Assembly (NCBI GenBank): GCA_934446135.1
Contig: CAKSDT010000018.1
Coordinates: forward strand, 1 to 22,670
Length of the DNA: 22,670 bases
Origin: an uncultured Clostridia bacterium
Lineage (GTDB): Bacteria > Bacillota > Clostridia > RGIG6154
Reading direction: 5' to 3'
Below the pieces are notes generated by a model that was not told the origin of the DNA, made no database searches, and saw only the letters and a list, made by a program, of their open reading frames with translations. Numbering within the stretch: the first letter of the stretch is position 1; the number at the start of each line of letters is the position of its first letter. This document shows, piece by piece, positions 12,384 to 22,110 of this stretch. Made by a program: the position numbers and the translations under genes.

Positions 12384-14120
12384 ATGAGCGATTCAAAGAC
12401 TTTATTAAAAAGATGGATAGAAGATCCTGTAGTGGATGAAGATACTAAAAAAGAATTAAAGGCTATATCCGGCGATGCAGAAGAAATAGAGGAAAGATTT
12501 TACAAGGAACTTGAGTTCGGAACAGGCGGTTTAAGAGGTATAATCGGTGCCGGTACTAACAGAATGAACATATACACGGTAAGAAAAGCAACGCAGGGAC
12601 TTGCATCTTACATTTCCGAAATGGGTGAAGCAGCAAAAAAGAGAGGCGTTGTCATTTCTTATGATTCAAGACTTTATTCCGATATATTTTCAAAAGAGGC
12701 AGCAAAAGTTTTGGCTGCTAACGGAATAAAGGCATATCTTTTTGACTCTTTAAGGCCGACTCCCGAACTTTCATTTTCGGTAAGGCACTTAAACTGTATT
12801 GCGGGAATAATGGTTACTGCAAGCCACAATCCGGCAAAATATAACGGATATAAAGTATATTGGGAAGACGGTGCTCAGGTTAGTCTTTCAGATGCTGAAA
12901 AGATACTCGGTTATATAAGCAGGACCGATATTTTTAAAGATGTTTATGTTATGGACTATATGCAGGCAGTATCAAAAGGTTTAATCGAAATGATCGGTGA
13001 GCAGGTTGATAAGGTATATCTTGAAAATGTCAAGTCAATAAGTATAAATTCCGAACTTGTATCAAAAATTTCCGATGAATTTAAAATTGTTTATACACCG
13101 ATTCACGGAACGGGAAACATACCGGTAAGAAAAATACTTAAAATGATAGGTGCGGAAAATGTTTATGTGGTATCTCAGCAGGAAGAACCTGATCCTAAAT
13201 TTTCTACCGTAAAAGCCCCAAATCCTGAAAATCCGGATGTTTTTGTTTATGCAATAGAACTTGCAAATGAAGTCGGTGCCAACTTTATATGCGGCACAGA
13301 CCCGGACGGTGACAGAGTGGGAATTATGGTAAAAGACCATAAAGGCGAATTTGTTCCGCTTTCGGGAAATCAGGTTGGCGTTTTGCTTACGGATTATATT
13401 TTGTCACAGAAAAAGGAAAAAGGAACTTTGCCCGAAAATCCCGTTGTTGTTAAAACTATAGTTACAACAGAACTTGCGGCTAAAGTATGTGAAAGTTACG
13501 GTGTTGAAATTTCAAATGTTCTTACCGGGTTTAAGTTTATAGGGGAAATTATTAAAAACCTCGAAAAAACGGGAGAAGAGAACAGATTTGTTTTCGGTTT
13601 TGAAGAAAGTTACGGTTATCTTGCCGGTACTTACGCAAGGGATAAGGACGCTGTTCTTGCCACAATGCTTATTGTTGAAATGGCAGCCTGCTATCAGACT
13701 AAAAATATGACTCTTTATGATGCTATGAATGAGATATATAAGAAACACGGATATTATAAAGAAGGTCAGAAGGCACTTACATTTGAGGGAATACAGGGTG
13801 CTAAAATAATTGAAGATATGGTTCTAGAACTAAGAAATGATCCACCGTGTAAGGTTTTAGATTCAGAAATAGTGTCTTTCAGCGACTATAAAACAGGCGT
13901 TAAAAAGAACTTTGAAAGCAATACGGAAGAAAAACTTACACTTCCTCAATCCGAAGTTCTTTCATTTGAGTACAAAGACGGTTCTAAGTTTATTGTTCGT
14001 CCGTCGGGAACCGAGCCTAAGATTAAGTTTTACTTTTTTGTTAAAGGCAAAACAGATGAAGAGGCATCAAAAAAACTTTCGGATATTTCAGCCGAAGTTT
14101 TGGGAAAATTTAATCAATAG
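12384..14120 (+). CDS. pgcA: Alpha-phosphoglucomutase/phosphomannomutase, PgcA-like
   Basis: This 578-residue alpha-D-phosphohexomutase interconverts glucose 6-phosphate and glucose 1-phosphate (and possibly the mannose phosphates), feeding UDP-glucose and cell-envelope sugars. The four family landmarks are intact: active-site serine loop TASHNP (S147), metal loop GTDPDGDRVG (D306, D308, D310), sugar loop GFEESYGY, and phosphate-binding RPSGTEPKIKFYF near the C-terminus. FGTGGLRG (45-52) is typical of the long Firmicutes PgcA type (~580 residues), unlike GlmM (~450). Ribosome-binding site AAAGGAAA. It heads the rightward run toward glmU, with a hairpin and 54 bp before comM. The sequence cannot separate glucose from mannose preference. 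Confidence 0.93.
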   Translation: MSDSKTLLKRWIEDPVVDEDTKKELKAISGDAEEIEERFYKELEFGTGGLRGIIGAGTNRMNIYTVRKATQGLASYISEMGEAAKKRGVVISYDSRLYSDIFSKEAAKVLAANGIKAYLFDSLRPTPELSFSVRHLNCIAGIMVTASHNPAKYNGYKVYWEDGAQVSLSDAEKILGYISRTDIFKDVYVMDYMQAVSKGLIEMIGEQVDKVYLENVKSISINSELVSKISDEFKIVYTPIHGTGNIPVRKILKMIGAENVYVVSQQEEPDPKFSTVKAPNPENPDVFVYAIELANEVGANFICGTDPDGDRVGIMVKDHKGEFVPLSGNQVGVLLTDYILSQKKEKGTLPENPVVVKTIVTTELAAKVCESYGVEISNVLTGFKFIGEIIKNLEKTGEENRFVFGFEESYGYLAGTYARDKDAVLATMLIVEMAACYQTKNMTLYDAMNEIYKKHGYYKEGQKALTFEGIQGAKIIEDMVLELRNDPPCKVLDSEIVSFSDYKTGVKKNFESNTEEKLTLPQSEVLSFEYKDGSKFIVRPSGTEPKIKFYFFVKGKTDEEASKKLSDISAEVLGKFNQ

Positions 14121-14128
14121 GAAAAACA

Positions 14129-14148
14129 GCCCGCTTTGTAAAGCGGGC
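14129..14148 (+). terminator. Hairpin between pgcA and comM
   Basis: A 9-bp stem GCCCGCTTT/AAAGCGGGC with a 2-nt centre, followed by ATTTG only. It starts 8 bp after the pgcA stop and ends 26 bp before comM. The T run is short, so it may attenuate rather than fully stop transcription. Read leftward it has CTGTTTTT. Confidence 0.55.
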
Positions 14149-14174
14149 ATTTGTAGGTTATACAGGAGGAAAAA

Positions 14175-15698
14175 ATGCTTTCTGAAATATTGAGCAGTGC
14201 TGCTTTGGGAACGGAAGGCGAGCTTGTGCGTGTTGAGGTTGATATGACCCCCGGACTTCCGTCTTTTGATATTGTAGGTCTTGCGGATACAGCAGTCAAA
14301 GAGAGTAAAGAAAGAGTGAAATTGGCACTTAAAAACAATATGGTAAAACTTCCGGCAAAGCAATATGTTGTAAATCTTGCACCGGCAGACCTAAAAAAAG
14401 AGGGGACCCTTTATGATTTCCCTATTGCAATAGGTCTTATGTGTGCTTTAGGGTACATTTCTGTTCCGGATATAAAAGAATGTATGTTTATAGGCGAGTT
14501 GTCGCTTTCAGGAAAACTGAGGAAAATAAAAGGTGCACTTATTGCGGCTGTCTGTGCCGGAGATAACGGAATAAAAAAACTGTTTCTTCCAAAGGAAAAT
14601 GCAAAAGAAGCAGCCATTGCGGACGGAGTCGAAGTGTACCCGTGTGAGTCCCTTTCTGATGCGATTTATCATTTGAGAGGGGAAAAGTTAATAGAAAAAG
14701 AAAAATTTGATATGAATGCGTATTTTGAATCAAAATACGATTATGATGTGGATTTTTCAGAGGTTAAAGGTCAGAAAGCAGCAAAAAGGGCAATGGAAAT
14801 TGCTGCAGCGGGAGGACATAATATACTTATGGTGGGAAGTCCCGGCTCAGGAAAAACAATGCTTGCCAAAAGACTTCCTACAATTTTGCCTGACCTTACT
14901 CTTGAAGAAAGTCTAGAAGTTACGAAAATTTACAGTATAGCGGGTCTTTTGTCTGAGGACACTCCTCTTATAACAAAAAGGCCGTTCAGGAGTCCGCATC
15001 ATACAGTTTCAAGTGTTGGCCTTGCGGGAGGCGGAACAGTACCTAAACCGGGTGAGGTCAGCCTTGCACATAACGGGGTTCTATTTTTGGATGAATTTCC
15101 CGAATTTAAAAAAGACGCTATTGAAATTTTGAGGCAGCCTATAGAGGACGGTAAAATAACTGTTTCAAGAGTTCAAAGAACAACTGTTTATCAATCGGAT
15201 TTAATGCTTGTTGCCGCAATGAACCCTTGCAAATGCGGATATTACGGTGATATAAAACACGAATGTACCTGTACCGAAACACAAAGACATAATTATATTT
15301 CCAAAATAAGCGGTCCGGTTATGGACAGAATAGATATACAGGTTAGAGTACCTTCAGTTGATTTTGAGGATTTTGAATCAAAAGCCCCCGAAGAACCGTC
15401 ATCTGAAATAAGGAAAAGGGTTAATGAGGCAAGAAAAATTCAAAGAAAGCGTTTTGAAGGCAGCAAAACATATTCAAATTCTATGATGACGCCATCGCAG
15501 ATACAAAAATTCTGTGTTTTGGGTGAGGAAGAAACAAATGCACTTAAAAAAGCATTTAATACATTGGGTCTTTCTGCAAGAGCATATGACAGGATTTTAA
15601 AGGTTTCGAGGACTATAGCAGATCTTGACGGCAGTGAAAATATAAAAACAAAACACATTTTTGAAGCAATAAGTTACAGATCGCTGGACAGAAACTGA
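14175..15698 (+). CDS. comM: ComM/YifB-family Mg-chelatase-like AAA+ ATPase
   Basis: This 507-residue protein belongs to the ComM (YifB) family. ComM is a hexameric helicase that aids branch migration during natural transformation in Gram-negative species; the role in Clostridia is less clear. N-terminal Lon-protease-like fold (~1-170) starts SEILSSAALGTEGELVRVEVDMTPGLPSFDIVGL. The AAA+ core has Walker A GSPGSGKT (221-228), Walker B VLFLDEFPEF and the sensor AAMNPCKCG. The Cys cluster CKCGYYGDIKHECTCT (four Cys) suggests zinc binding, and a C-terminal Mg-chelatase domain follows (ARAYDRILKVSRTIADLDG). AGGAGG lies upstream of the ATG. glmU follows after 19 bp, so they are likely co-transcribed. 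dprA, its common neighbour, is not here. Confidence 0.95.
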   Translation: MLSEILSSAALGTEGELVRVEVDMTPGLPSFDIVGLADTAVKESKERVKLALKNNMVKLPAKQYVVNLAPADLKKEGTLYDFPIAIGLMCALGYISVPDIKECMFIGELSLSGKLRKIKGALIAAVCAGDNGIKKLFLPKENAKEAAIADGVEVYPCESLSDAIYHLRGEKLIEKEKFDMNAYFESKYDYDVDFSEVKGQKAAKRAMEIAAAGGHNILMVGSPGSGKTMLAKRLPTILPDLTLEESLEVTKIYSIAGLLSEDTPLITKRPFRSPHHTVSSVGLAGGGTVPKPGEVSLAHNGVLFLDEFPEFKKDAIEILRQPIEDGKITVSRVQRTTVYQSDLMLVAAMNPCKCGYYGDIKHECTCTETQRHNYISKISGPVMDRIDIQVRVPSVDFEDFESKAPEEPSSEIRKRVNEARKIQRKRFEGSKTYSNSMMTPSQIQKFCVLGEEETNALKKAFNTLGLSARAYDRILKVSRTIADLDGSENIKTKHIFEAISYRSLDRN

Positions 15699-15717
15699 AA
15701 AAGAAAGGAATATAGAT

Positions 15718-17085
15718 ATGGAAAAAGTATGCGTTTTAATTTTAGCGGCAGGCGAAGGCAAAAGAATGAAATCAAAAACGGCGAAAGTTTTAAACAAAAT
15801 TATGTTTAAACCTATGATAGACTATGTTATAGATGCCGGAAGCAGGATAACGGATGACAAAATAACCGTTATTGCAGGCCATAAAAAAGAAGATATAATC
15901 AACTATCTCGGAAATAAAGTTAATTTTGCGTTTCAGGAAGAACAAAAGGGAACAGGACATGCAGTTATGATGGCAAAAGACATTATTGTTGATTCGGGTG
16001 CAGCTACAACAGTGGTTTTAAACGGTGATATGCCTCAGATTACCGGCGAAACTTTAGAAAAAGTGCTCAATTATCACAATTCGGAAAAATGTCAGGTGAC
16101 AGTTGTCGGTGCGTCTTTTGAAGATCCTACAGGTTACGGAAGACTTGTAATTTCGGGTTCTGAACTTGAAAAAATTGTTGAACATAAAGATTGTAATGAA
16201 AAGCAACTGAAAATAAAAGAAATCAATGCAGGAATTTATTTCTTTGACACAAAGTACCTTTTAAACGCGTTGAAACTGGTTAAAAATGATAATGCACAGG
16301 GTGAGTATTATCTTACTGATACGATAGAAATAATTAAGAAGATGGGCGGAAAAGCAGGAGCATTTATTGTTGAAAACAAAAATGAAATTGCAGGATGCAA
16401 TAACCGTTTTGAACTTGCCGAGGCAGATAAAAGTATCAGAATGCGTATAAACAGAAAATTGATGGAAGATGGAGTTACAATAATAAATCCGGAGAACACA
16501 TATGTCGGCGAGAATGTAAGAATAGGACAAGACACCGTTATCTATCCCGGGGTTGTAATAAAGGGAAACACTATAATCGGCGAGGACTGTGAAATAACAT
16601 CGGATTCAAGGATTGAAGACTCCGAAATAGGAAATAATGTAAGTATTGCAATTTCAACTATAATAAGTTCAAAAGTGGGAGATAATGTAAATGTCGGACC
16701 TTATGCCTACATAAGACCGGATTCAGAAATAGGAAACAATGTTAAAATCGGAGATTTCGTTGAAGTTAAAAAGTCCAAAATTGATGAGGGAACAAAGGTT
16801 GCTCATTTAACATATATAGGGGATGCTGAAGTGGGTAAGAATGTAAACTTCGGCTGCGGAACAGTTATTGTTAACTATGACGGAATAAAGAAACACAAAA
16901 CAATAATAGGGGACAATGTTTTTGTAGGATGCAACACAAACCTTGTTTCACCTGTAAAGGTCGGAAATGATACATTTATTGCGGCCGGTTCGACAATAAC
17001 CGATGAAATTCCCGATAATGCCTTTTCTATCGCAAGGGCAAGGCAGGTGAATAAGGAAGGTTGGGTTAAACCGAAAGACAGATAA
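15718..17085 (+). CDS. glmU: Bifunctional GlmU: GlcN-1-P acetyltransferase and GlcNAc-1-P uridyltransferase
   Basis: This 455-residue enzyme makes UDP-GlcNAc from glucosamine 1-phosphate in two steps. The N-terminal uridyltransferase domain (1-~230) has LILAAGEGKRMKSK (7-20), QEEQKGTGHAV (73-83) and LNGDMPQI with D104. The C-terminal left-handed beta-helix (~255-430) is a run of hexapeptide repeats (VGENVRIG, IGNNVKIG, VGKNVNFG...) with the acetyltransfer histidine H363 in VAHLTYIGDAEVG. Residue numbering matches E. coli GlmU at H363. Full length. Ribosome-binding site AAAGGA. In most Firmicutes prs lies just downstream; here murG takes that place, 49 bp away, so the product UDP-GlcNAc is consumed by its neighbour. 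Confidence 0.98.
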   Translation: MEKVCVLILAAGEGKRMKSKTAKVLNKIMFKPMIDYVIDAGSRITDDKITVIAGHKKEDIINYLGNKVNFAFQEEQKGTGHAVMMAKDIIVDSGAATTVVLNGDMPQITGETLEKVLNYHNSEKCQVTVVGASFEDPTGYGRLVISGSELEKIVEHKDCNEKQLKIKEINAGIYFFDTKYLLNALKLVKNDNAQGEYYLTDTIEIIKKMGGKAGAFIVENKNEIAGCNNRFELAEADKSIRMRINRKLMEDGVTIINPENTYVGENVRIGQDTVIYPGVVIKGNTIIGEDCEITSDSRIEDSEIGNNVSIAISTIISSKVGDNVNVGPYAYIRPDSEIGNNVKIGDFVEVKKSKIDEGTKVAHLTYIGDAEVGKNVNFGCGTVIVNYDGIKKHKTIIGDNVFVGCNTNLVSPVKVGNDTFIAAGSTITDEIPDNAFSIARARQVNKEGWVKPKDR

Positions 17086-17134
17086 CAAAATTACTGATTT
17101 TGAATAAAATGAGCATTGAAAGGACTGTGAAATT

Positions 17135-18196
17135 ATGAAGATTGTAATGACAGGCGGCGGAACTTCGGGACATATTACCCCAAACATTGCTCTATTTGAT
17201 ATATTGAAGAAAAAAGGGTTTGATATAAGTTACATAGGCACGGCAGAGGGAATTGAAAATACACTTATATCTAAGACCGATGTGCCGTTTTATACAATAA
17301 AAGCAGGAAAACTCAGAAGATATATAGATTTTCAGAATATTAAAGACATCGGAAGAATTGTTAAAGGATATTTTGGGGCAGAAAGGATACTTAGGAAGAT
17401 TAAGCCGGATGTTGTTTTCAGTAAGGGCGGGTTTGTTTCCTGTCCCGTTGTCTGGGCAGCTAAAAGAATGGGAATTCCTGTGGTGCTTCACGAATCTGAT
17501 ATTACACCCGGACTTGCAAACAAACTTTGTCTTCCGTTTGCAGACAAGGTCTGTTATGCGTTTAAGAAAACCGGTGAGCATTTGCCCCAGGATAAGAGCG
17601 TTTATACCGGACTCCCGGTAAGAGAGGAACTGCTAAACGGAAACCGTGAAAACGGGCTTAAGTTTTTGGGATTTTCAGGGGATAAACCTGTACTTACACT
17701 TATGGGCGGAAGTTTAGGATCGGAGTATTTAAACGGACTTTTGAGGACAAATCTTTCAAAATTAACAGAAATTTTTGATATATGCCATCTTTGCGGAAAG
17801 GGAAATATTGATGAAAGTCTTATCAATGTTTCGGGATATGCCCAGTATGAGTATGTAAACAAAGAACTTTCGGATGTTATGGCAGCAACGGATTTTTTTG
17901 TATCCCGTGCGGGGGCAACAGCAATTTTTGAATTTCTTGCACTTAATAAGCCAATGCTTCTTATTCCCCTTTCAAAAAGGGCCAGCAGAGGCGATCAAAT
18001 AGATAATTCAAAAGCGTTTAAAGAACAAGGTTATGCCGAATATGTAGAGGAAGAAAGTTTAACACCTCAAAATTTTTATGAAATAATTTTAAACACATAC
18101 AAAGACCGTGATAAGTATAAAATCAGTCAGTCGGGATTCAGTTCTTCTGAAAGTGCGGAAAAAATCGCAGATATTATACTTTCGGTAATCAAATGA
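17135..18196 (+). CDS. murG: MurG, lipid II-forming GlcNAc transferase
   Basis: This 353-residue membrane-associated GT28 glycosyltransferase transfers GlcNAc from UDP-GlcNAc to lipid I, making lipid II. Motifs: GGGTSGHITPN (7-17) with H13, VFSKGGFVSCPVV (94-106), HESDITPGLANK (119-130), GGSLG (191-195), and the UDP-binding SRAGATAIFEFLALNKPMLLIPL (257-279). It has LSKRASRGDQIDNSKAF instead of the ADDHQ-type segment of E. coli MurG, which fits the Clostridium/Bacillus MurG branch that sits outside the dcw cluster. Ribosome-binding site AAAGGA. pth follows after 11 bp. A second MurG may exist in a dcw cluster elsewhere; the window cannot show this. Confidence 0.93.
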   Translation: MKIVMTGGGTSGHITPNIALFDILKKKGFDISYIGTAEGIENTLISKTDVPFYTIKAGKLRRYIDFQNIKDIGRIVKGYFGAERILRKIKPDVVFSKGGFVSCPVVWAAKRMGIPVVLHESDITPGLANKLCLPFADKVCYAFKKTGEHLPQDKSVYTGLPVREELLNGNRENGLKFLGFSGDKPVLTLMGGSLGSEYLNGLLRTNLSKLTEIFDICHLCGKGNIDESLINVSGYAQYEYVNKELSDVMAATDFFVSRAGATAIFEFLALNKPMLLIPLSKRASRGDQIDNSKAFKEQGYAEYVEEESLTPQNFYEIILNTYKDRDKYKISQSGFSSSESAEKIADIILSVIK

Positions 18197-18207
18197 AAGG
18201 ATAAAAT

Positions 18208-18765
18208 ATGTATTTAATAGCAGGACTCGGAAATCCGGGAGATAAATATTTTGCAACAAGGCATAATATAGGATTTTCGGCAATAGACTACATTTCCCAG
18301 AAAACAGATATAGCGGTGGGAAAACTAAAGTGTAAAGCACTCATAGGAGAAGGAAGGATTGCAGGTGAAAAGGTAATACTTGCCAAGCCCCAGACTTTTA
18401 TGAATTTAAGCGGCGACAGTGTTCGGGAACTTGCTTCGTGGTATAAAATCCCAAATGAAAATATAATAATAATATATGATGATATAAGTTTGCCTGTGGG
18501 AAAGATGAGAATAAGAGAAAAGGGAAGTGCGGGCGGACATAACGGAATAAAATCAATAATTTTAAATCTTAATTCCGATGTTTTTGGCAGAATTAAGATA
18601 GGAGTCGGGGGAAAACCTGAAAATTATGACCTTGCGGACTATGTACTCGGTAATTTTTCAAAAGAGGATAAAGAAATACTTTTTAATTTGCTCTCAGATG
18701 TTGAAAAGGCTGTTGAGGTCTATATTAAAGACGGTTCTAAAAAGGCCATGAATGATTTTAATTAA
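18208..18765 (+). CDS. pth: Peptidyl-tRNA hydrolase
   Basis: This 185-residue cytoplasmic esterase frees tRNA from prematurely released peptidyl-tRNA. Landmarks: GLGNPG (6-11), RHNIGF with catalytic H19, PQTFMNLSG with N66, YDDISLPVG with D91 (matches D93 of E. coli), and GSAGGHNGIKSI with N112. Typical length. Ribosome-binding site GAAAGGAT (18194-18201), overlapping the murG stop. It keeps the widespread pth-mfd order, with only 9 bp before mfd. Confidence 0.97.
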   Translation: MYLIAGLGNPGDKYFATRHNIGFSAIDYISQKTDIAVGKLKCKALIGEGRIAGEKVILAKPQTFMNLSGDSVRELASWYKIPNENIIIIYDDISLPVGKMRIREKGSAGGHNGIKSIILNLNSDVFGRIKIGVGGKPENYDLADYVLGNFSKEDKEILFNLLSDVEKAVEVYIKDGSKKAMNDFN

Positions 18766-18774
18766 AGGAACGGT

Positions 18775-21700
18775 ATGAATTTCTTAAGTTTAATTGACGA
18801 TCAGGAGCAGTTTTCAAAACTGTGTGAAACACTTAAAAAAAATATCACACCGGTAAAAGTCACCGGTACTGCCGAATCGCAAAAATTGCATTTGGCGGTT
18901 TCTTTATGCCAAAAATTTGATAAAGGTATGATTTATGTCGTTCCGGAAGAATCTTCTGTTTCAAAGGCATATGATGATGCCTTGTTTTTTGCCGGAAAAA
19001 ATGTCTATGTATATCCTGAAAAAGATATACTTTTTTATAACATAGAAGCAAGAAGCAACGAAACAGAAGAAAAGAGATTTGAAACAGTAAATGCTTTGCT
19101 GAATACTAAAAAAGCGTTCGTAATCACAACTCCGACGGCACTTTTGCAGAAAATTCCGTCAAAGGAAAATTACAAAAAATCGGCGGTAAAAATAGCGGAA
19201 AACAAAGAATATGAAATTGACAGATTAACCGAAAAACTGGTAAAAACAGGTTATATCAGAGAAAATGAAGTTACTGCAAAGGGACAATTTTCGGTAAGGG
19301 GCGGAATACTTGATATTTTCCCGTTTGCATCCGAATTTCCGTACAGGGTTGAGTTTTGGGATGATACCGTAGATACAATAAGGACATTTGACCCGCTTAC
19401 TCAAAGGTCGGTTGAAAATATAAAAGAGTTTTTGGTACTTCCGGCAAATGAAAAATTCGAAAAGTCGGAAGTTTCTATACTGGATTATGCCGAAAAATAT
19501 TTCCTGTTTCTTGATGAGCCTCAACGAATTGAGGAAACGGCACAAAATGCAATTTCAGAACTTACAGAGAATATAAAATCTGCAATCAAAAGAGAATATA
19601 ATTTTAATACAGGTGAAAATGACCCGGAATATTATTTTATTACTTATGATAAATTTTTAAAGAAATACAGTAATATTTTAACAGTAGGGTTATCAGGACT
19701 TTCTTATAATTATAAAGGACTTCCTGTAAAAGATATTTTTTCGTTTGTAACTAAATCTATGCCGTCGTATAACGGAAATACAGAATTCTTATGTGAAGAT
19801 GTTATGTTTTATCTTCTTAAAAGATACAAAATTGTTTTTCCGTGCGGAAACGAACAGTCGGCAAAAAGATTGCTTGAAATATTTTCAGAGAATGATATTC
19901 CGGCGGTTTGGAATGACAATAAAGATGCTTTGGCGAAGGAAGGCGAAGTTCTTCTTATTCCCGGCAAAATATCGGCGGGATTTGAGTATCCGCTTACGCA
20001 AACGGCATTTATTTCGGATGAGCAGGCAGCAAGCGGTGTAAAAGAGAAGAGAAGAATAAGACCCAAGCGAAAAAGCAATATAAGAGATATAAACGATATA
20101 AAAAGCGGAGACTATGTTGTTCATCAAGTTCACGGAATAGGTGTTTATAAGGGAATACATCAATTAAGTGTTGACGGTGTTACAAAAGATTATCTTAAAA
20201 TTCAGTATAAGGGAGCGGATATTTTATATGTTCCCGTTAATCAGTTAAACATAATAAATAAATATATCGGTGCAGAAACAGGAATCAAGGTTAATAAACT
20301 CGGGGGGAGCGAGTGGACTAAAGCAAAGGCTAAAGTTAAAAAGAGTGTTGAAGTTTTGGCAAAAGACCTTATTGAATTATACGCAAAAAGAGAAAACGCC
20401 GAAGGCTTTAAGTATTCCCCTGATTCTGAACTTCAGACAGATTTTGAAAATACGTTTATTTATGATGAAACGGAAGACCAACTTACCGCAATAAAACAAG
20501 TTAAGAAAGATATGGAAAGAAAACGCCCAATGGACAGACTTTTGTGCGGTGATGTAGGATATGGAAAAACAGAGGTTGCTATCCGTGCGGCATTTAAGGC
20601 AGTTATGGATTCAAAACAGGTTGCATATCTTGTGCCGACAACGCTTCTTGCAAGGCAGCACTATGAAACATTTTGCCAAAGAATGAAAGATTTTCCGGTA
20701 AAGGTTGAAATGCTTTCAAGATTCAGAACAAAAAAACAACAGGATGCTATAATAGAGGAACTCAAAAACGGCAGAGTTGATATAGTTATAGGAACTCACA
20801 GGATTTTGAGTGATGATGTTAAATTTAAAGATTTGGGACTTTTAATTGTGGACGAAGAACAAAGATTCGGCGTAAATCATAAAGAAAAAATAAAACACTA
20901 TAAGAATAATATAGACATTTTAACTCTTACGGCAACGCCAATCCCGAGAACACTTAATATGGCAATGACAGGGTTAAGAGATTTTTCGGTTTTAAATGAC
21001 CCGCCTAAAGACAGGCATCCGGTTCAGACATATGTATTGGAGTATAACGACGAGGCAGTTAAAAATGCAATAAAAAAAGAAGTTGCAAGGGGCGGTCAGG
21101 TTTATTATCTCTATAACAGAGTTGAAACAATAGACTCTGCAGTAAGAAAACTTCAGAAAATGCTTCCGGATGTCAGATTTGTTGTGGCCCATGGGAAAAT
21201 GACAGAGCGTGAACTTGAAAAAATAATGATTGATGTAATGAACAAAGAATATGATGTTTTGGTTTGTACAACAATCATAGAAACCGGTCTTGATATTCCG
21301 AATATAAATACTATGATTATTGAAGATTCGGACAGATTCGGACTTTCACAACTTTATCAGTTAAGAGGAAGAGTCGGACGGTCGTCAAGAATTGCATACT
21401 GTTACTTGACTGTAAGAAAAAACAAAGTTCTTGATGAAACGGCGGAAAGAAGATTAAAGGCTATAAAAGAGTACACGGAGTTTGGTTCCGGTATTAAAAT
21501 TGCAATGCGTGACCTTGAAATAAGAGGTGCCGGAAGTGTGCTCGGCAAAAGTCAGCACGGACATATAAATCAAGTTGGTTATGATATGTATTGCAAACTT
21601 TTAAATGATGCTGTGAGAAGTTTGAAAGAGGGAAAAGAAACGGAGGAAGAACTTCCGCTTACAATAGATATTTCTGTTGATTCTTATATACCTTCGTCAT

Positions 21701-22110
21701 ATATAACAGATCAGATTACGAGAATTGATGTTTATAAAACGATTGCATCTATCGAAAATAATGAAGATGCACTTTCAGTTACAGATGAACTTATAGACAG
21801 ATTTGGTGATGTGCCGAAATCTGTTTTGAATCTTATTGATTGTGCATTAATAAGAAATATGGCAGAGAAATTGGGAATAGGGGATATAGTTCAAAAAGGT
21901 GCTTCAGTAGTTATGAGGCTTACAGACAGAACAGATATGGAGTCTGTTATGGAATATATTTCTGAAAACGGAAAATATTGTTACCTTAATTCAGGCAAGA
22001 GTATTTCATTTATTTACAATATTCCGGAGAATAATCCGTATAAAGTCTGTAAGAGCCTGAAAAACATTTTAACGGAAATTTTAAAGATAAAGGGAGATGA
22101 ACAGGAGTGA
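18775..22110 (+). CDS. mfd: Transcription-repair coupling factor Mfd
   Basis: This 1111-residue DNA translocase pushes stalled RNA polymerase off DNA and recruits UvrA. The N-terminal UvrB-like module (~1-330) includes FSVRGGILDIFPFASEFPYRVEFWDD. The RNA-polymerase-interacting domain starts near 443 with SGDYVVHQVHGIGVYKGI. RecG-like motor motifs: Walker A GDVGYGKT (592-599), DEEQRFG (693-699), TATPIPRTL (719-727) and LRGRVGR (863-869) with the TRG region. The C-terminal D7 domain (~1000-1100) carries SYIPSSYITDQITRIDVYKTIA. It is slightly shorter than Bacillus Mfd (1177) but complete. Ribosome-binding site AAAGGAAC. Its stop codon overlaps the next start by four bases. Confidence 0.98.
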   Translation: MNFLSLIDDQEQFSKLCETLKKNITPVKVTGTAESQKLHLAVSLCQKFDKGMIYVVPEESSVSKAYDDALFFAGKNVYVYPEKDILFYNIEARSNETEEKRFETVNALLNTKKAFVITTPTALLQKIPSKENYKKSAVKIAENKEYEIDRLTEKLVKTGYIRENEVTAKGQFSVRGGILDIFPFASEFPYRVEFWDDTVDTIRTFDPLTQRSVENIKEFLVLPANEKFEKSEVSILDYAEKYFLFLDEPQRIEETAQNAISELTENIKSAIKREYNFNTGENDPEYYFITYDKFLKKYSNILTVGLSGLSYNYKGLPVKDIFSFVTKSMPSYNGNTEFLCEDVMFYLLKRYKIVFPCGNEQSAKRLLEIFSENDIPAVWNDNKDALAKEGEVLLIPGKISAGFEYPLTQTAFISDEQAASGVKEKRRIRPKRKSNIRDINDIKSGDYVVHQVHGIGVYKGIHQLSVDGVTKDYLKIQYKGADILYVPVNQLNIINKYIGAETGIKVNKLGGSEWTKAKAKVKKSVEVLAKDLIELYAKRENAEGFKYSPDSELQTDFENTFIYDETEDQLTAIKQVKKDMERKRPMDRLLCGDVGYGKTEVAIRAAFKAVMDSKQVAYLVPTTLLARQHYETFCQRMKDFPVKVEMLSRFRTKKQQDAIIEELKNGRVDIVIGTHRILSDDVKFKDLGLLIVDEEQRFGVNHKEKIKHYKNNIDILTLTATPIPRTLNMAMTGLRDFSVLNDPPKDRHPVQTYVLEYNDEAVKNAIKKEVARGGQVYYLYNRVETIDSAVRKLQKMLPDVRFVVAHGKMTERELEKIMIDVMNKEYDVLVCTTIIETGLDIPNINTMIIEDSDRFGLSQLYQLRGRVGRSSRIAYCYLTVRKNKVLDETAERRLKAIKEYTEFGSGIKIAMRDLEIRGAGSVLGKSQHGHINQVGYDMYCKLLNDAVRSLKEGKETEEELPLTIDISVDSYIPSSYITDQITRIDVYKTIASIENNEDALSVTDELIDRFGDVPKSVLNLIDCALIRNMAEKLGIGDIVQKGASVVMRLTDRTDMESVMEYISENGKYCYLNSGKSISFIYNIPENNPYKVCKSLKNILTEILKIKGDEQE

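Noticed and set aside
17086..17134. Possible internal promoter between glmU and murG (TAAAAT at 17105-17110)
   Set aside because: The hexamer 17 bp upstream is ATAACA, a poor -35, and the surrounding DNA is simply AT-rich.
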